This document shows positions 17,193-25,544 of a stretch of DNA of 64,000 nucleotides, piece after piece. The position numbers were made by a program, and so were the translations under genes. Location of the stretch: the NCBI GenBank assembly GCA_001899065.1, contig MKUZ01000016.1, forward strand, positions 1 through 64,000. Direction: 5' to 3'. Origin of the DNA: Devosia sp. 66-22 (GTDB taxonomy: Bacteria > Pseudomonadota > Alphaproteobacteria > Rhizobiales > Devosiaceae). Under the pieces are notes generated by a model. That model was not told the DNA's origin. It made no database searches and was given only the letters and a program-made list of their open reading frames with translations. How positions within the stretch are numbered: the first letter of the stretch is position 1; each line of letters begins with the position of its first letter.

Positions 17193-18671
17193 TTACAGCC
17201 GCCCGGCCAGATATGCCTCGAGAGTGGCCTTCGTCCCGGTCGCCCAGATCGTTCGCAGGGCGTGGCTGAACGCTGCTACATAGGCAGGCTCGAGGGCCAG
17301 TCGGCCGAAGATGTCGGTCATTCCGAGCCATGCCGCCGGGTCGTCCTTGGCGCGCTTTGCCGTCTCGGACAGTCGTGTCCAGTTGGGATCGTTGGGCGCG
17401 ATCGTCCGGCCGCTATCCGATGTGCCGTAGCAGTAGCGCGCCCAGAAGGCGGAAACGAGCGCCAGCCCTGCCACCCCCTTGCCCTGCGCGATCCGGTCCG
17501 CGGCGGAGGGGAGGATGAACTTGGGTTGGCGGTTCGAACCGTCGAGGCAGAGCCGGCTGATCGTATCGCCGATCTTTGGGTTCGAGAAACGCCGGTCGAT
17601 CAGCGCGTAGTAGTCGTCGAGATCGGTGTCGGGCACGGGCGGCACGATGGGGATGATCTCCTCGCGTTCCACCGTCTCGAGGAAACCGCGCACCAGTGCG
17701 TTCTCCATCGCCTCGTGCACGAACTGAATGTCCAGCAGCGCGGCGGGATAGGCGATTGTCGCGTGGCCGCCATTGAGGATGCGGATCTTCATATGCTCGA
17801 AGGGGGCAACGTCGGGCACGAACTGCACGCCGACCTTTTCGAGCGCCGGCCGCCCCAGGGGGAAGTTGTCCTCGAGGACCCACTGCTTGAAGGTCTCGCA
17901 GAAGACGGGCCAGCGATCGTCGATGCCGAACGTCTCGCGCAGCAGCGCGCGCTCGCGATCGGTCGTCGCGGGCGTGATCCGGTCCACCATGCCATTGGGG
18001 AACGCCACGCTGGAGCGCACCCAGCGCGCGAGTTCGGGGTTGACGAGCTCGGCCAGTCCCGCCACGGCGTTCTGTGTCACGTGCCCATTGCCCGGAATGT
18101 TGTCGCAGCTCATCACGGTGAACGGCGCGATGCCGGCGTCACGCCGCGCCCGCAGGCCGGCGAGGATCAGCCCGAACACCGTCCTCGGCGCGGCGATGTT
18201 CTGCGCATCCCACGCGATCTCCGGATGGGCGGGATCGAACGCCTGCGTCGCGGGGTCGATATAGTAGCCGCCTTCGGTGATGGTCAGCGACACGATGCGG
18301 ATGGCAGGTTCGGCCAGTTGCGCGATGATGGCGGCGCTGTCGCCGACCGGGAGGTGGCCGATCATCGGAGCGGTCACGCGCGCGGTCGAGGCATCCGCTT
18401 CCTGCTCCACTACCGTCGTCAGCCAGTTCTGCGCCTCCAGCTTGAGCCGCATCGCGTCGTCGCCCGGCCGCACGCCGGCGCCGATGAGGTCCCAGTCGTG
18501 GTCGAGTCCGAGGTTGAACAGATCGTCGAGGTAGACCGCCTGGTGCGCGCGATGGAAATTGCCCACGCCGAAATGCACGATGCCCGCTTTCAGTGCGGCC
18601 GGGTCATAGTGGGGTACGGCGGCGGTCGCCGCCAGCTCGTCAAAGGCATCGCGCGATAGGTCGATAGGCAT
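17193..18671 (-). CDS. Mannitol dehydrogenase family polyol dehydrogenase
   Basis: A 492-residue long-chain polyol dehydrogenase: Rossmann region near GVGNFHRAH (35-43), the CDNIPGNG segment (189-196) and the catalytic KIRILNGGH stretch (K295, H303). The size fits mannitol or arabinitol 2-dehydrogenases and fructuronate reductases. It uses NAD(H) to interconvert a polyol and a ketose; which sugar is not settled by sequence reading alone. The ATG at 18671 follows GGAAGACC. It lies 98 bases downstream of a GntR regulator on the same strand. No sugar transporter is adjacent. Confidence 0.88.
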   Translation of the reverse strand: MPIDLSRDAFDELAATAAVPHYDPAALKAGIVHFGVGNFHRAHQAVYLDDLFNLGLDHDWDLIGAGVRPGDDAMRLKLEAQNWLTTVVEQEADASTARVTAPMIGHLPVGDSAAIIAQLAEPAIRIVSLTITEGGYYIDPATQAFDPAHPEIAWDAQNIAAPRTVFGLILAGLRARRDAGIAPFTVMSCDNIPGNGHVTQNAVAGLAELVNPELARWVRSSVAFPNGMVDRITPATTDRERALLRETFGIDDRWPVFCETFKQWVLEDNFPLGRPALEKVGVQFVPDVAPFEHMKIRILNGGHATIAYPAALLDIQFVHEAMENALVRGFLETVEREEIIPIVPPVPDTDLDDYYALIDRRFSNPKIGDTISRLCLDGSNRQPKFILPSAADRIAQGKGVAGLALVSAFWARYCYGTSDSGRTIAPNDPNWTRLSETAKRAKDDPAAWLGMTDIFGRLALEPAYVAAFSHALRTIWATGTKATLEAYLAGRL

Positions 18672-18769
18672 GTTCGTAGGTCTTCCTGGCCGGCCCGCGG
18701 TATCGGGGGCGTTGTCATTGACGTGGAACAATGAGCATCGGGCCGCAAGTGCTTTCGCGCCGGCCGGCG

Positions 18770-19555
18770 TCAGCTTTCGAACGCCCCCCACGACACCGGG
18801 TCGGTGGGGCGGGCGTTGAGGGCGGAGCGGATGTCGCGCTCGGTGTCCTCCAGATGGGCGCGCATCGCGACGCCCGCGGCTTTGGGGTTGCCCTCGCGGA
18901 TCGCGTCGAGCACCGCCACATGCGCCGCAATCGTGTCGTCGATCGTGTGGCCGCGTGCATCGCGGCCGCGCCGGCTCAGGTAGAAGCTGCGCTGCAACGG
19001 CGCGGCCATTGCCTCGAACAGATAGGATACCAGCCGGTTGCCGCTCGAGAGCGCCACCGCCTCGTGGAAGCCGACATCGTTCTGGTGGAAGCGCTGTTCC
19101 GATCCCTCCGGATCGATACCCTTCCGGCCATCCTCGGCTGCGTCCCGCATGCCCTGGATGGCCCGCTCGAGCGAGACGAGCCCGGCGCGCGTGACACGCC
19201 GCGCCGCCAGCGTGGCCGCCTGCACTTCGAGCACGATGCGCAGTTCGATCAGGTCGAACAGGCCCTTGGGATCATTCTGGATCACGGTCGAGAGGAAGTC
19301 GGAGAAGGCGACGCCGCTCGGTTCGATCACGATCGCGCGGCGGCCGCGGCCGACATCGAGCAGGCCGCGTCCAGCGAGCATCTTCACTGCTTCGCGCACG
19401 GTGAGCCGGCTCACCCCGAACCGCTCGGCGAGGTCGCCCTCGCTGGGCAGGCTCTGGCCCGGGGCCATCTCGCCCAGAATCACCTGCGCCAGCGCTTCGG
19501 CCACTGTGGCGGTGGCTGTGGGGGCCGTCGCGGGCAGTTTCGGGGTCCTCGCCAT
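18770..19555 (-). CDS. GntR family regulator, FadR/FCD subgroup
   Basis: A 261-residue regulator with an N-terminal winged helix (about residues 15-85; LPSEGDLAERFGVSRLTVREA) and a C-terminal FCD ligand domain with metal-binding-type histidines. Start at 19555, where the conserved N-terminus begins; the longer frame upstream is rejected. It precedes the polyol dehydrogenase gene and probably controls it together with itself. A 10-bp perfect palindrome lies 6 bases upstream of its start. Confidence 0.9.
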   Translation of the reverse strand: MARTPKLPATAPTATATVAEALAQVILGEMAPGQSLPSEGDLAERFGVSRLTVREAVKMLAGRGLLDVGRGRRAIVIEPSGVAFSDFLSTVIQNDPKGLFDLIELRIVLEVQAATLAARRVTRAGLVSLERAIQGMRDAAEDGRKGIDPEGSEQRFHQNDVGFHEAVALSSGNRLVSYLFEAMAAPLQRSFYLSRRGRDARGHTIDDTIAAHVAVLDAIREGNPKAAGVAMRAHLEDTERDIRSALNARPTDPVSWGAFES

Positions 19556-19561
19556 GATCTC

Positions 19562-19571
19562 CAGATATCTG
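19562..19571. promoter_or_regulatory. Palindrome upstream of the GntR gene
   Basis: CAGATATCTG, a perfect 10-bp palindrome immediately 5' of the regulator start. It could be a self-repression site, but it is short and may be chance. Confidence 0.3.
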
Positions 19572-19705
19572 ATAACTCGGGCAGCATATCGAGTTTCGGC
19601 GCGACTTGGAAGGGACCCGGGATCGCTGGTCTTGTGATGTCGCTTCTGGGGCAAGCAGCGCCGGAGCGGATCGGTGCTGTGGTCTCCACGTTTGCGGCAA
19701 GGGCA

Positions 19706-19727
19706 AGGGCCGCCCGTGGGCGGCCCT
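19706..19727 (-). terminator. Terminator-like hairpin after the Ser-rich protein gene
   Basis: A perfect 10-bp inverted repeat AGGGCCGCCC / GGGCGGCCCT with a two-base spacer, just past the stop of the leftward gene. The following minus-strand bases are only modestly T-rich. Confidence 0.55.
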
Positions 19728-19736
19728 GCCGTAGAC

Positions 19737-20264
19737 TTACTCGCGATCGCGTACGTAGACCGTGAGCGACGTGCCCTCGAGCTTGTAGGCGATGATCTCG
19801 GCGCCGCTTTCGCCCTGCGCGGCAAGGGCGTCGAGCACCATCGGGTTCGTGTCGAGGGCGGTCAGGGCGCCGGCATCCAGCGCCGCCAGATCCGCAAGTC
19901 CGCTGCACTCTTCCACCGAGAAGACGGTGATCGTGGTCACGGCCGCCAGCGCGGTGGCGTCGATCGGGATCAGGGCCATGGTGCTGGCATCGAGCGTGTC
20001 GCAACTGGGCTCCATGCCCGAGCTCGACATCGAGGCGGACGACGACATTTCCGAGGATGGCTCGGAAAGTGCCGAGGACAGTTCCGACGAGGCGGACGAC
20101 AGCGCCGACGACAGCTCGGAGGACAGCGACGAGATCGCGCTCGAGGGATCGACGCTGACGCTGACGCTGACTTCGCCGCTCGCACTCACGCTCACATCCT
20201 GGGCGGACACGATCGTGGGCGCGGCCAGGGCGGCGACAAGGGCGATGATGGACAGGTGTTTCAT
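19737..20264 (-). CDS. Exported protein with a long serine-rich linker
   Basis: A 175-residue protein with a clear signal peptide (MKHLSIIALVAALAAPTIVSA, cut before QDVSV). Residues 23-85 are a low-complexity tract of Ser, Ala, Leu and Glu built on repeats such as SSELSSAL; then a small folded C-terminal domain with two cysteines (in EPSCDTL and VEECSGL) that could form a disulfide. No family was recognised. It is monocistronic, bounded by a terminator-like hairpin. It may be a surface or periplasmic spacer protein; function unknown. Confidence 0.72.
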   Translation of the reverse strand: MKHLSIIALVAALAAPTIVSAQDVSVSASGEVSVSVSVDPSSAISSLSSELSSALSSASSELSSALSEPSSEMSSSASMSSSGMEPSCDTLDASTMALIPIDATALAAVTTITVFSVEECSGLADLAALDAGALTALDTNPMVLDALAAQGESGAEIIAYKLEGTSLTVYVRDRE

Positions 20265-20390
20265 TGTTCTTCTCCCGGTTGAGGGGCCAACCGGCGGAAG
20301 AACTTGGGTGGAAGCGGTCCGTTGCCTCGAACCGGAAAGTTAATTCGGATCGCCGCGGAGCGATCATCCGGCAAATGACATGTGCTTGAC

Positions 20391-21227
20391 CTATTGGTCA
20401 GCCACGACATCGGCATCGGCGCGCGCGCCCCACTCGGCCCACGAGCCGTCATAGAGCGCGACGTCCTTCGCTCCGGCCAGGCTGAGCGCCAGCAGCAGCG
20501 TCGCCGCGGTCGCGCCCGAGCCGCAGCTCGTGATGATGGGCTTGTCGTAGTCGATGCCGGCCGCCTCGAACATCGCCTTCAGCTCGTTCATCGGCCTCAG
20601 TCCGCCATTGGCGACGAGGTTCATCGCCGGCAGGCTGACGGCGCCCGGCATATGGCCCGATTTCAGCCCGGCGCGTGGTTCCGGGTCGCGGCCCGCGAAG
20701 CGCCCGGGTGGGCGGGCGTCGGCGATCTGGCCCGCGCTTGCGATGGCGGACTTCACGTCGGCGAAATCGCGCACCAGTTCGGGATGGAAGCGGGCGGTGA
20801 AGGTGGCAGCCGGCCGGACGACGGGACCGGACTCGATGGGGCGGCCCTCGGCGCGCCACTTGGCGCCGCCGCCGTCGAGGATGCGCACGTCCGGGGCGCC
20901 CATCGCCTTGAATTCCCACCAGACCCGGGGAGCGGAGAAGAGGCCGGATTCGTCGTAGACGACGATGGTCATGCCGTCGCCGACGCCGAGCCTGCCGACC
21001 TCGCGCGCGAAGACTTCCGGGGCGGGCAGCATGTGCGGCAAGCCGGTCGACTTGTCAGCGATCTCGTCCATATCGAAATAGACAGCTCCCGGAAGGTGTC
21101 CGACAAGATACTCGTCCAGGGGCTTACGGTTGGCGGTCGGCAGGTACCAGCTTCCGTCGAGGATGACGATGGCAGGAGCATGGAGGCGGTCGGCGAGCCA
21201 CTCGGTCGAAACGAAGGGATTGTCCAT
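20391..21227 (-). CDS. sseA: 3-mercaptopyruvate sulfurtransferase
   Basis: A 278-residue protein with two tandem rhodanese domains (about 1-130 and 150-278). The active-site cysteine is C235 in CGSGATA, the mercaptopyruvate-type loop (CG[ST]G[VA]TA), rather than the CRKGVT loop of thiosulfate sulfurtransferases. It transfers sulfur from mercaptopyruvate to a thiophilic acceptor in the cytoplasm. The start is ATG at 21227, 9 bases after the sulfatase stop, so it is the last gene of the ABC/sulfatase operon. Confidence 0.9.
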   Translation of the reverse strand: MDNPFVSTEWLADRLHAPAIVILDGSWYLPTANRKPLDEYLVGHLPGAVYFDMDEIADKSTGLPHMLPAPEVFAREVGRLGVGDGMTIVVYDESGLFSAPRVWWEFKAMGAPDVRILDGGGAKWRAEGRPIESGPVVRPAATFTARFHPELVRDFADVKSAIASAGQIADARPPGRFAGRDPEPRAGLKSGHMPGAVSLPAMNLVANGGLRPMNELKAMFEAAGIDYDKPIITSCGSGATAATLLLALSLAGAKDVALYDGSWAEWGARADADVVADQ

Positions 21228-21236
21228 GCGGCGATG

Positions 21237-22745
21237 TTAGCGTGGCGCCGCGCGCCTGACCACGCCCATGGGCGTCAGTTCCACCAGCGACAGCGTCTGG
21301 TCGAGGTGGCGCGCGCGCCAGCTCAGGAGCCTTTCGGCCATTTCGAGCTGCACGGCCAGATAGTCCGGCCGGCCGGCCAGGTTCACCAGGTTGTCGGGAT
21401 CGGACTCGAGGTCGAACAGCAACGGGGGCAGGGCGGCGAAATGGACGTATTTCCACCTGCTCGTCCGGATCGCGACCATGCTGAGCCCGGTCGAATCGAT
21501 GCCGAGCGCTGTCTCGGCGGTCTGCAGCGAGACCTCGCGGAAGTCGAACTCCCAATGCGCCGCGTCGCGCCAGTGTTCGGGCGTACCCGCCAGCCAGGGC
21601 AGCAGCGACGAGCCGTCGGCGACATGCGCCGGTGCGACGTCCATCGCTTCGAGCAGGGTTGGGTAGATGTCGACTGCCTCGGTGAAGGCATCGACGGTTT
21701 TGCCGCGCGCGCCGCCGCGCGGATCGTAGATTACCAGCGGCGTGTGCTGGCTCTGGTCGTGATAGCCGCCCTTGCCGAGCAGGTAGTGGTCGCCCATCAG
21801 CTCGGCATGGTCGGAGGTGAAGACGACAAGAGTGTCGTTCCACGCGTTGGCCGCCTTGAGCGCGTCGAACACCCGGCCGAGCTGCGCGTCGACTTCGCTG
21901 ATCATGCCGAAATAGGTCGCCTTGAGCTGGCGGAACTCGGCATCGCTCAAGCCCGCGACCGGGCCGCTGCCGTCGATCAGGAAGCTGCCCAGGCCCGTCG
22001 CCTGGTGCGCCAGCGCGATCAGCGGATGGACCGCGGCATCGTCTTGCGGTGTTGCGGCGCGGCGGAAGCGGCCGACATCGTCGGGCGAATACATCGTGTT
22101 GTAGGGCGCCGGCACGATGAAGGGCGGGTGCGGCCGGAGGAAGCTCAGATGCGCGAACCACTTGCCGTCCTGCTCGCCGAGCCAGCGGATGAACTCGTCG
22201 GCGAGAAACGCCGTCTGCGTCTGGCCGGCGGCGTAGCCGGGGGGCGCGTCGGACACCCGCGCGTCCGAGCCGACCGGCCGATGCGCGACCTCGCGGCTCG
22301 GGGCATCGACGCCCTGCGCTCTGAGCCAGCTCAGCCATGGCTTTTCGTCCTCGGGCAGCTTCACCCGGACATCGAAGCCGGGCAGCACACCCTCATAGGT
22401 GAGGAGGCGTGGATCGCCGGCGGGGACGATGGTGGGGTCGGCGGCCTGGTCCGAATAGCCGAACTGCGTCGGGGTGTAGCCGGCGCGGCGCGCCGCCAGC
22501 GCGACATTGTCGAAGCGGTGGGCGTGCGGCGTGCCGTTACGCACCACCCGATTGGTCTGCTGGTAGAGGCCGGTATAGAGGCAGGCGCGCGCCGGCGAGC
22601 AGGGCGCGGCATTGGCGTAGTGGTTGAGGAAGGTGACGCCCTGCGCCGCCAGCGCGTCGACATTGGGTGTCCTGACCAGCGGGTGGCCGGCGACGCCGAT
22701 GCACTCGCCGCGCCACTGGTCGGCGGTGATGAAGAGGATGTTCAG
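21237..22745 (-). CDS. Sulfatase / phosphonate monoester hydrolase-like enzyme
   Basis: A 502-residue member of the alkaline-phosphatase/sulfatase superfamily without a signal peptide. It begins (M)NILFITADQWRGE with metal ligand D9, followed by C49-S-P-A-R53, the site converted to formylglycine. The sequence around it (PCSPARACLYTGLY) resembles phosphonate monoester hydrolases as much as arylsulfatases. The reading frame is closed by an in-frame TGA upstream and contains no ATG, GTG or TTG before the conserved N-terminus. The only fitting start is CTG at 22745, with GGAG six bases before it and one base after the ATPase stop. Confidence 0.87.
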   Translation of the reverse strand: MNILFITADQWRGECIGVAGHPLVRTPNVDALAAQGVTFLNHYANAAPCSPARACLYTGLYQQTNRVVRNGTPHAHRFDNVALAARRAGYTPTQFGYSDQAADPTIVPAGDPRLLTYEGVLPGFDVRVKLPEDEKPWLSWLRAQGVDAPSREVAHRPVGSDARVSDAPPGYAAGQTQTAFLADEFIRWLGEQDGKWFAHLSFLRPHPPFIVPAPYNTMYSPDDVGRFRRAATPQDDAAVHPLIALAHQATGLGSFLIDGSGPVAGLSDAEFRQLKATYFGMISEVDAQLGRVFDALKAANAWNDTLVVFTSDHAELMGDHYLLGKGGYHDQSQHTPLVIYDPRGGARGKTVDAFTEAVDIYPTLLEAMDVAPAHVADGSSLLPWLAGTPEHWRDAAHWEFDFREVSLQTAETALGIDSTGLSMVAIRTSRWKYVHFAALPPLLFDLESDPDNLVNLAGRPDYLAVQLEMAERLLSWRARHLDQTLSLVELTPMGVVRRAAPR

Positions 22746-22746
22746 T

Positions 22747-23814
22747 TCAGTCTCCGAGCGCGAGGATATCGCTCGAGGCGATCGTCACCCTGACGCGCTC
22801 GTCGTATCGGGGTGGCGGCACGTTCTGGTCGTTGAACGTATCGAGCGCCACGACGTTGTCGCCCAGCTTCACCTTGAGCCGTATCACGGCCCCGAGGAAC
22901 GCCACCTCGCTCACCGTGCCGTCGAGCACGATGTCACGGGCGTGCCCGTTGGCGAGCGATACGGCTTCGGGCCGCATGGTGAGCGATACGGTGTCTCCGG
23001 CCCGGGCCGATGCCGGCAGCGCCGGGATCGTCGCTGTCTGGCCGTCGATGCTCACCGACTTGGCGCCCGCATCGACAACTTTGGCGTGGATGGTGTTGAG
23101 CGTGCCGACGAACGTCGCGGCGAAGCGGGTCTGCGGCTTGTTGTACACCTCGAATGGCGTGCCGAACTGCTCGACGCGTCCGGCATTCATCACCACGATG
23201 CGGTCGGAGATCGAGAGCGCTTCTTCCTGGTCGTGGGTCACGAACACGGTGGTGATGCCGAGCTCGCGCTGGATGGCGCGGATTTCCTCGCGCAGGCTGA
23301 CGCGGATCTTGGCGTCGAGGGCCGACAGCGGCTCGTCGAGCAGCAGCATGCGCGGCCGTGGGGCGAGGGCGCGGGCGAGTGCCACGCGCTGCTGCTGGCC
23401 ACCGCTCAGCTCGAACGGATAGCGCTTGCCATAGCCGGGAAGGCCGATCAGCTTGAGCATCTCCTCGACCCGCGCGTCGCGCTCGGGCCGCGGCGCACCG
23501 GCGATCTTGAGGCCGAAGCCGATGTTGTCGGCGACGTTCATGTTGGGGAACAGCGCGTAGGCCTGGAACACCATTCCGATCTTGCGCTGGTTGGGCGGCA
23601 GGGCGGTGATGTCCTTGCCATCGACGAGGATGGCGCCGGTGGTGGGCGCCTCGAAGCCCGCGATCATGCGCAGGATCGTCGTCTTGCCGCAGCCGGAGGG
23701 TCCGAGCAGCGAAACGAACTCGCCCTTGTCGAAGCTCAGATCGATCCCCTTGACCACCTGGTTGTCCTTGAAGGTCTTGGTGATCTTGTCGATCTGGAGG
23801 AAGGGCTCGGCCAT
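22747..23814 (-). CDS. ABC transporter ATP-binding protein (iron/polyamine/phosphonate type)
   Basis: A 355-residue ATPase of the PotA/FbpC group: Walker A GPSGCGKTT (about residue 38), signature LSGGQQQRVALARAL, Walker B MLLLDEPLSALD, and a C-terminal TOBE domain. Start at 23814, two bases after the preceding permease stop; the longer frame upstream is that permease's shadow. Its TGA stop lies one base from the sulfatase CTG start, suggesting termination-reinitiation. Confidence 0.92.
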   Translation of the reverse strand: MAEPFLQIDKITKTFKDNQVVKGIDLSFDKGEFVSLLGPSGCGKTTILRMIAGFEAPTTGAILVDGKDITALPPNQRKIGMVFQAYALFPNMNVADNIGFGLKIAGAPRPERDARVEEMLKLIGLPGYGKRYPFELSGGQQQRVALARALAPRPRMLLLDEPLSALDAKIRVSLREEIRAIQRELGITTVFVTHDQEEALSISDRIVVMNAGRVEQFGTPFEVYNKPQTRFAATFVGTLNTIHAKVVDAGAKSVSIDGQTATIPALPASARAGDTVSLTMRPEAVSLANGHARDIVLDGTVSEVAFLGAVIRLKVKLGDNVVALDTFNDQNVPPPRYDERVRVTIASSDILALGD

Positions 23815-23816
23815 GG

Positions 23817-24605
23817 TCAGGTCCGTGGGGCTGTCTTGGGGGCGAAGCGGCCGAGGAAGGCGATCATGCCCATCGCGCCCCAGGTGAGGACGAAGGAGAT
23901 GATCGAGAGCGCCGCCGGCTCGAACGCCCGGTTGGCGCCGATGTTCTCCATATAGACGCCGAACACCTGGACGCCGAGCAGGCTCGCAATGGTGAACTCG
24001 CCGATGACGATGGCCAGCGTCAGGAACGCACCCGACAGCACCGCGACGATGATGTTGGGGAAGATCACCTGGGTAATCACCTGGAACTGGTTGGCGCCCA
24101 TGATGGTCGCCGCCTCGGTCAGCGTCTGCACGTCGATGGTGCGCAGCCCGGTGTCCACCGCGCGGTACATGTAGGGGAGGCCGAGCGCCACGTAGGCGAG
24201 GGTGAGCAGCGTCGCGGTGCCGAAGTTCGAGTTGGTCAGCGGCAGCCACGAGCTCGAATTGTAGAAGCGGACATAGCCGAACACGAGCACGATCGCCGGA
24301 ATGATCAGCGGCAGCAGCGTCACGAACTCGATGACCGGCCGCAGATGCGGCGCGCGCAGGCGCACATAGTAGGCGGCAGGCACGACGATGGAGAGCCCGA
24401 CCACGATTGTGCACAGGCCGATCCACAGCGAGAAGCCGAAGGTCGACTGGAAGCGTGGGTCGGAGAACACATTGGCGTAGGCGTCGAGGGTGTAGCCCGA
24501 TTTGCGGATGCTGAGCGAGAACAGCACCGTCGCCAGCAGCGGCAGCACGAAATAGGCGGCGCCGATCCCGAACACGATCCAGGCGAGGGTGCGGTTCTGC
24601 TTCAT
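23817..24605 (-). CDS. ABC transporter permease
   Basis: A 262-residue permease with six predicted membrane segments and the EAA docking loop LTEAATIMGANQFQVITQV. The ATG at 24605 overlaps the stop of the upstream permease by 4 bases (ATGA). It is part of the six-gene leftward operon. Confidence 0.92.
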   Translation of the reverse strand: MKQNRTLAWIVFGIGAAYFVLPLLATVLFSLSIRKSGYTLDAYANVFSDPRFQSTFGFSLWIGLCTIVVGLSIVVPAAYYVRLRAPHLRPVIEFVTLLPLIIPAIVLVFGYVRFYNSSSWLPLTNSNFGTATLLTLAYVALGLPYMYRAVDTGLRTIDVQTLTEAATIMGANQFQVITQVIFPNIIVAVLSGAFLTLAIVIGEFTIASLLGVQVFGVYMENIGANRAFEPAALSIISFVLTWGAMGMIAFLGRFAPKTAPRT

Positions 24606-25543
24606 TTGAGCCAGCGCTCCGAGCGCACCCGCACGATCAGGTAGATGACGTTGGCGAGGGCGGTGATGACCACCATGCCGAGCGCCAGCGCCGCGCCCAA
24701 CCCGCGGTCGCCGAGCACGTCGCCGCGGATTTGCGCGAACAGCAGGATAGGGACGATGTTGAACGCCGAGGTCGAGAGCGCGTAGGCGGTGGCGACGGCG
24801 CCGAACGCATTGGCGAACAGCAGCGAGAGCGTGCCCAGGAGGTTGGGCCAGAGCACCGGCAACCCCACATAGCGCCAGAACTGCCATTTGGTTGCGCCCA
24901 GCGTCGCCGCCGCCTCGTTCCACTCTTTCTTCATGCCGTGGATGGCGGGCGCGATGATCAGGATCATCAGCGGAATCTGGAAATAGAGATAGGTGAGCGT
25001 CAGGCCCCAGAAGCTCAGCAGGTTGAAGCCGCTGCGGTAGAGGTCGATGCCGAAGAGCTGGCGGGCCAGCACGGTGATGAGGCCGACGCGGCCGAGCGTG
25101 GCCAGGAACGCGAAAGCCAGCGGAATGCCGGCGAAATTGCTGGCGACGCCCGAGAAGGTCATCACGATGTTGCCGATCCAGCCGGGCAGTCCGCCGCGGA
25201 TGATGGCGAGCGCCATGAGCAGGCCGACGACTGCGCCGAGCACGGCCGATGCGGCGCTGATGCGGATCGAATACCAGAACGCGCTCGCGATGCGCGGCGT
25301 GGCCAGCCCGGCGATGTTGTTGAGCGTGAAGCTGCCGTCCTGCGCCTGGAAGGCCTGGATCAGCAGATAGGACATGGGCAGCAGCAGGAACAGCACGGCG
25401 AACACCGCGAAGGGTGCGATCGCCAGGACGTCGCCGATGCGTACGCCACGCAGGAACGGGAGGGGCGAGGGCTGTGTGGCAACAGCCGGCCCGGTATCAA
25501 CCGGGCCGGCCGCTTTTTCGGCGATGCTGCCGACACTCGTCAT
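24602..25543 (-). CDS. ABC transporter permease
   Basis: A 313-residue permease with a polar N-terminus of about 35 residues, then six to seven membrane segments and the EAA loop EWNEAAATLGATKWQFWRYV. The ATG at 25543 lies one base after the binding-protein stop. It pairs with the following permease to form the membrane channel of the importer. Confidence 0.92.
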   Translation of the reverse strand: MTSVGSIAEKAAGPVDTGPAVATQPSPLPFLRGVRIGDVLAIAPFAVFAVLFLLLPMSYLLIQAFQAQDGSFTLNNIAGLATPRIASAFWYSIRISAASAVLGAVVGLLMALAIIRGGLPGWIGNIVMTFSGVASNFAGIPLAFAFLATLGRVGLITVLARQLFGIDLYRSGFNLLSFWGLTLTYLYFQIPLMILIIAPAIHGMKKEWNEAAATLGATKWQFWRYVGLPVLWPNLLGTLSLLFANAFGAVATAYALSTSAFNIVPILLFAQIRGDVLGDRGLGAALALGMVVITALANVIYLIVRVRSERWLK

Positions 25544-25544
25544 G

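Noticed and set aside
22361-22663. Out-of-frame minus-strand start as an alternative N-terminus of the sulfatase
   Set aside because: It is in a different frame and does not carry the conserved NILFITADQ sequence; the CTG-started frame does.
20382-22793. An 803-residue open frame on the plus strand
   Set aside because: It is the antisense shadow of the sulfurtransferase and sulfatase genes. It is dominated by Arg, Gly, Glu and His as is usual for high-GC antisense frames and shows no domain.
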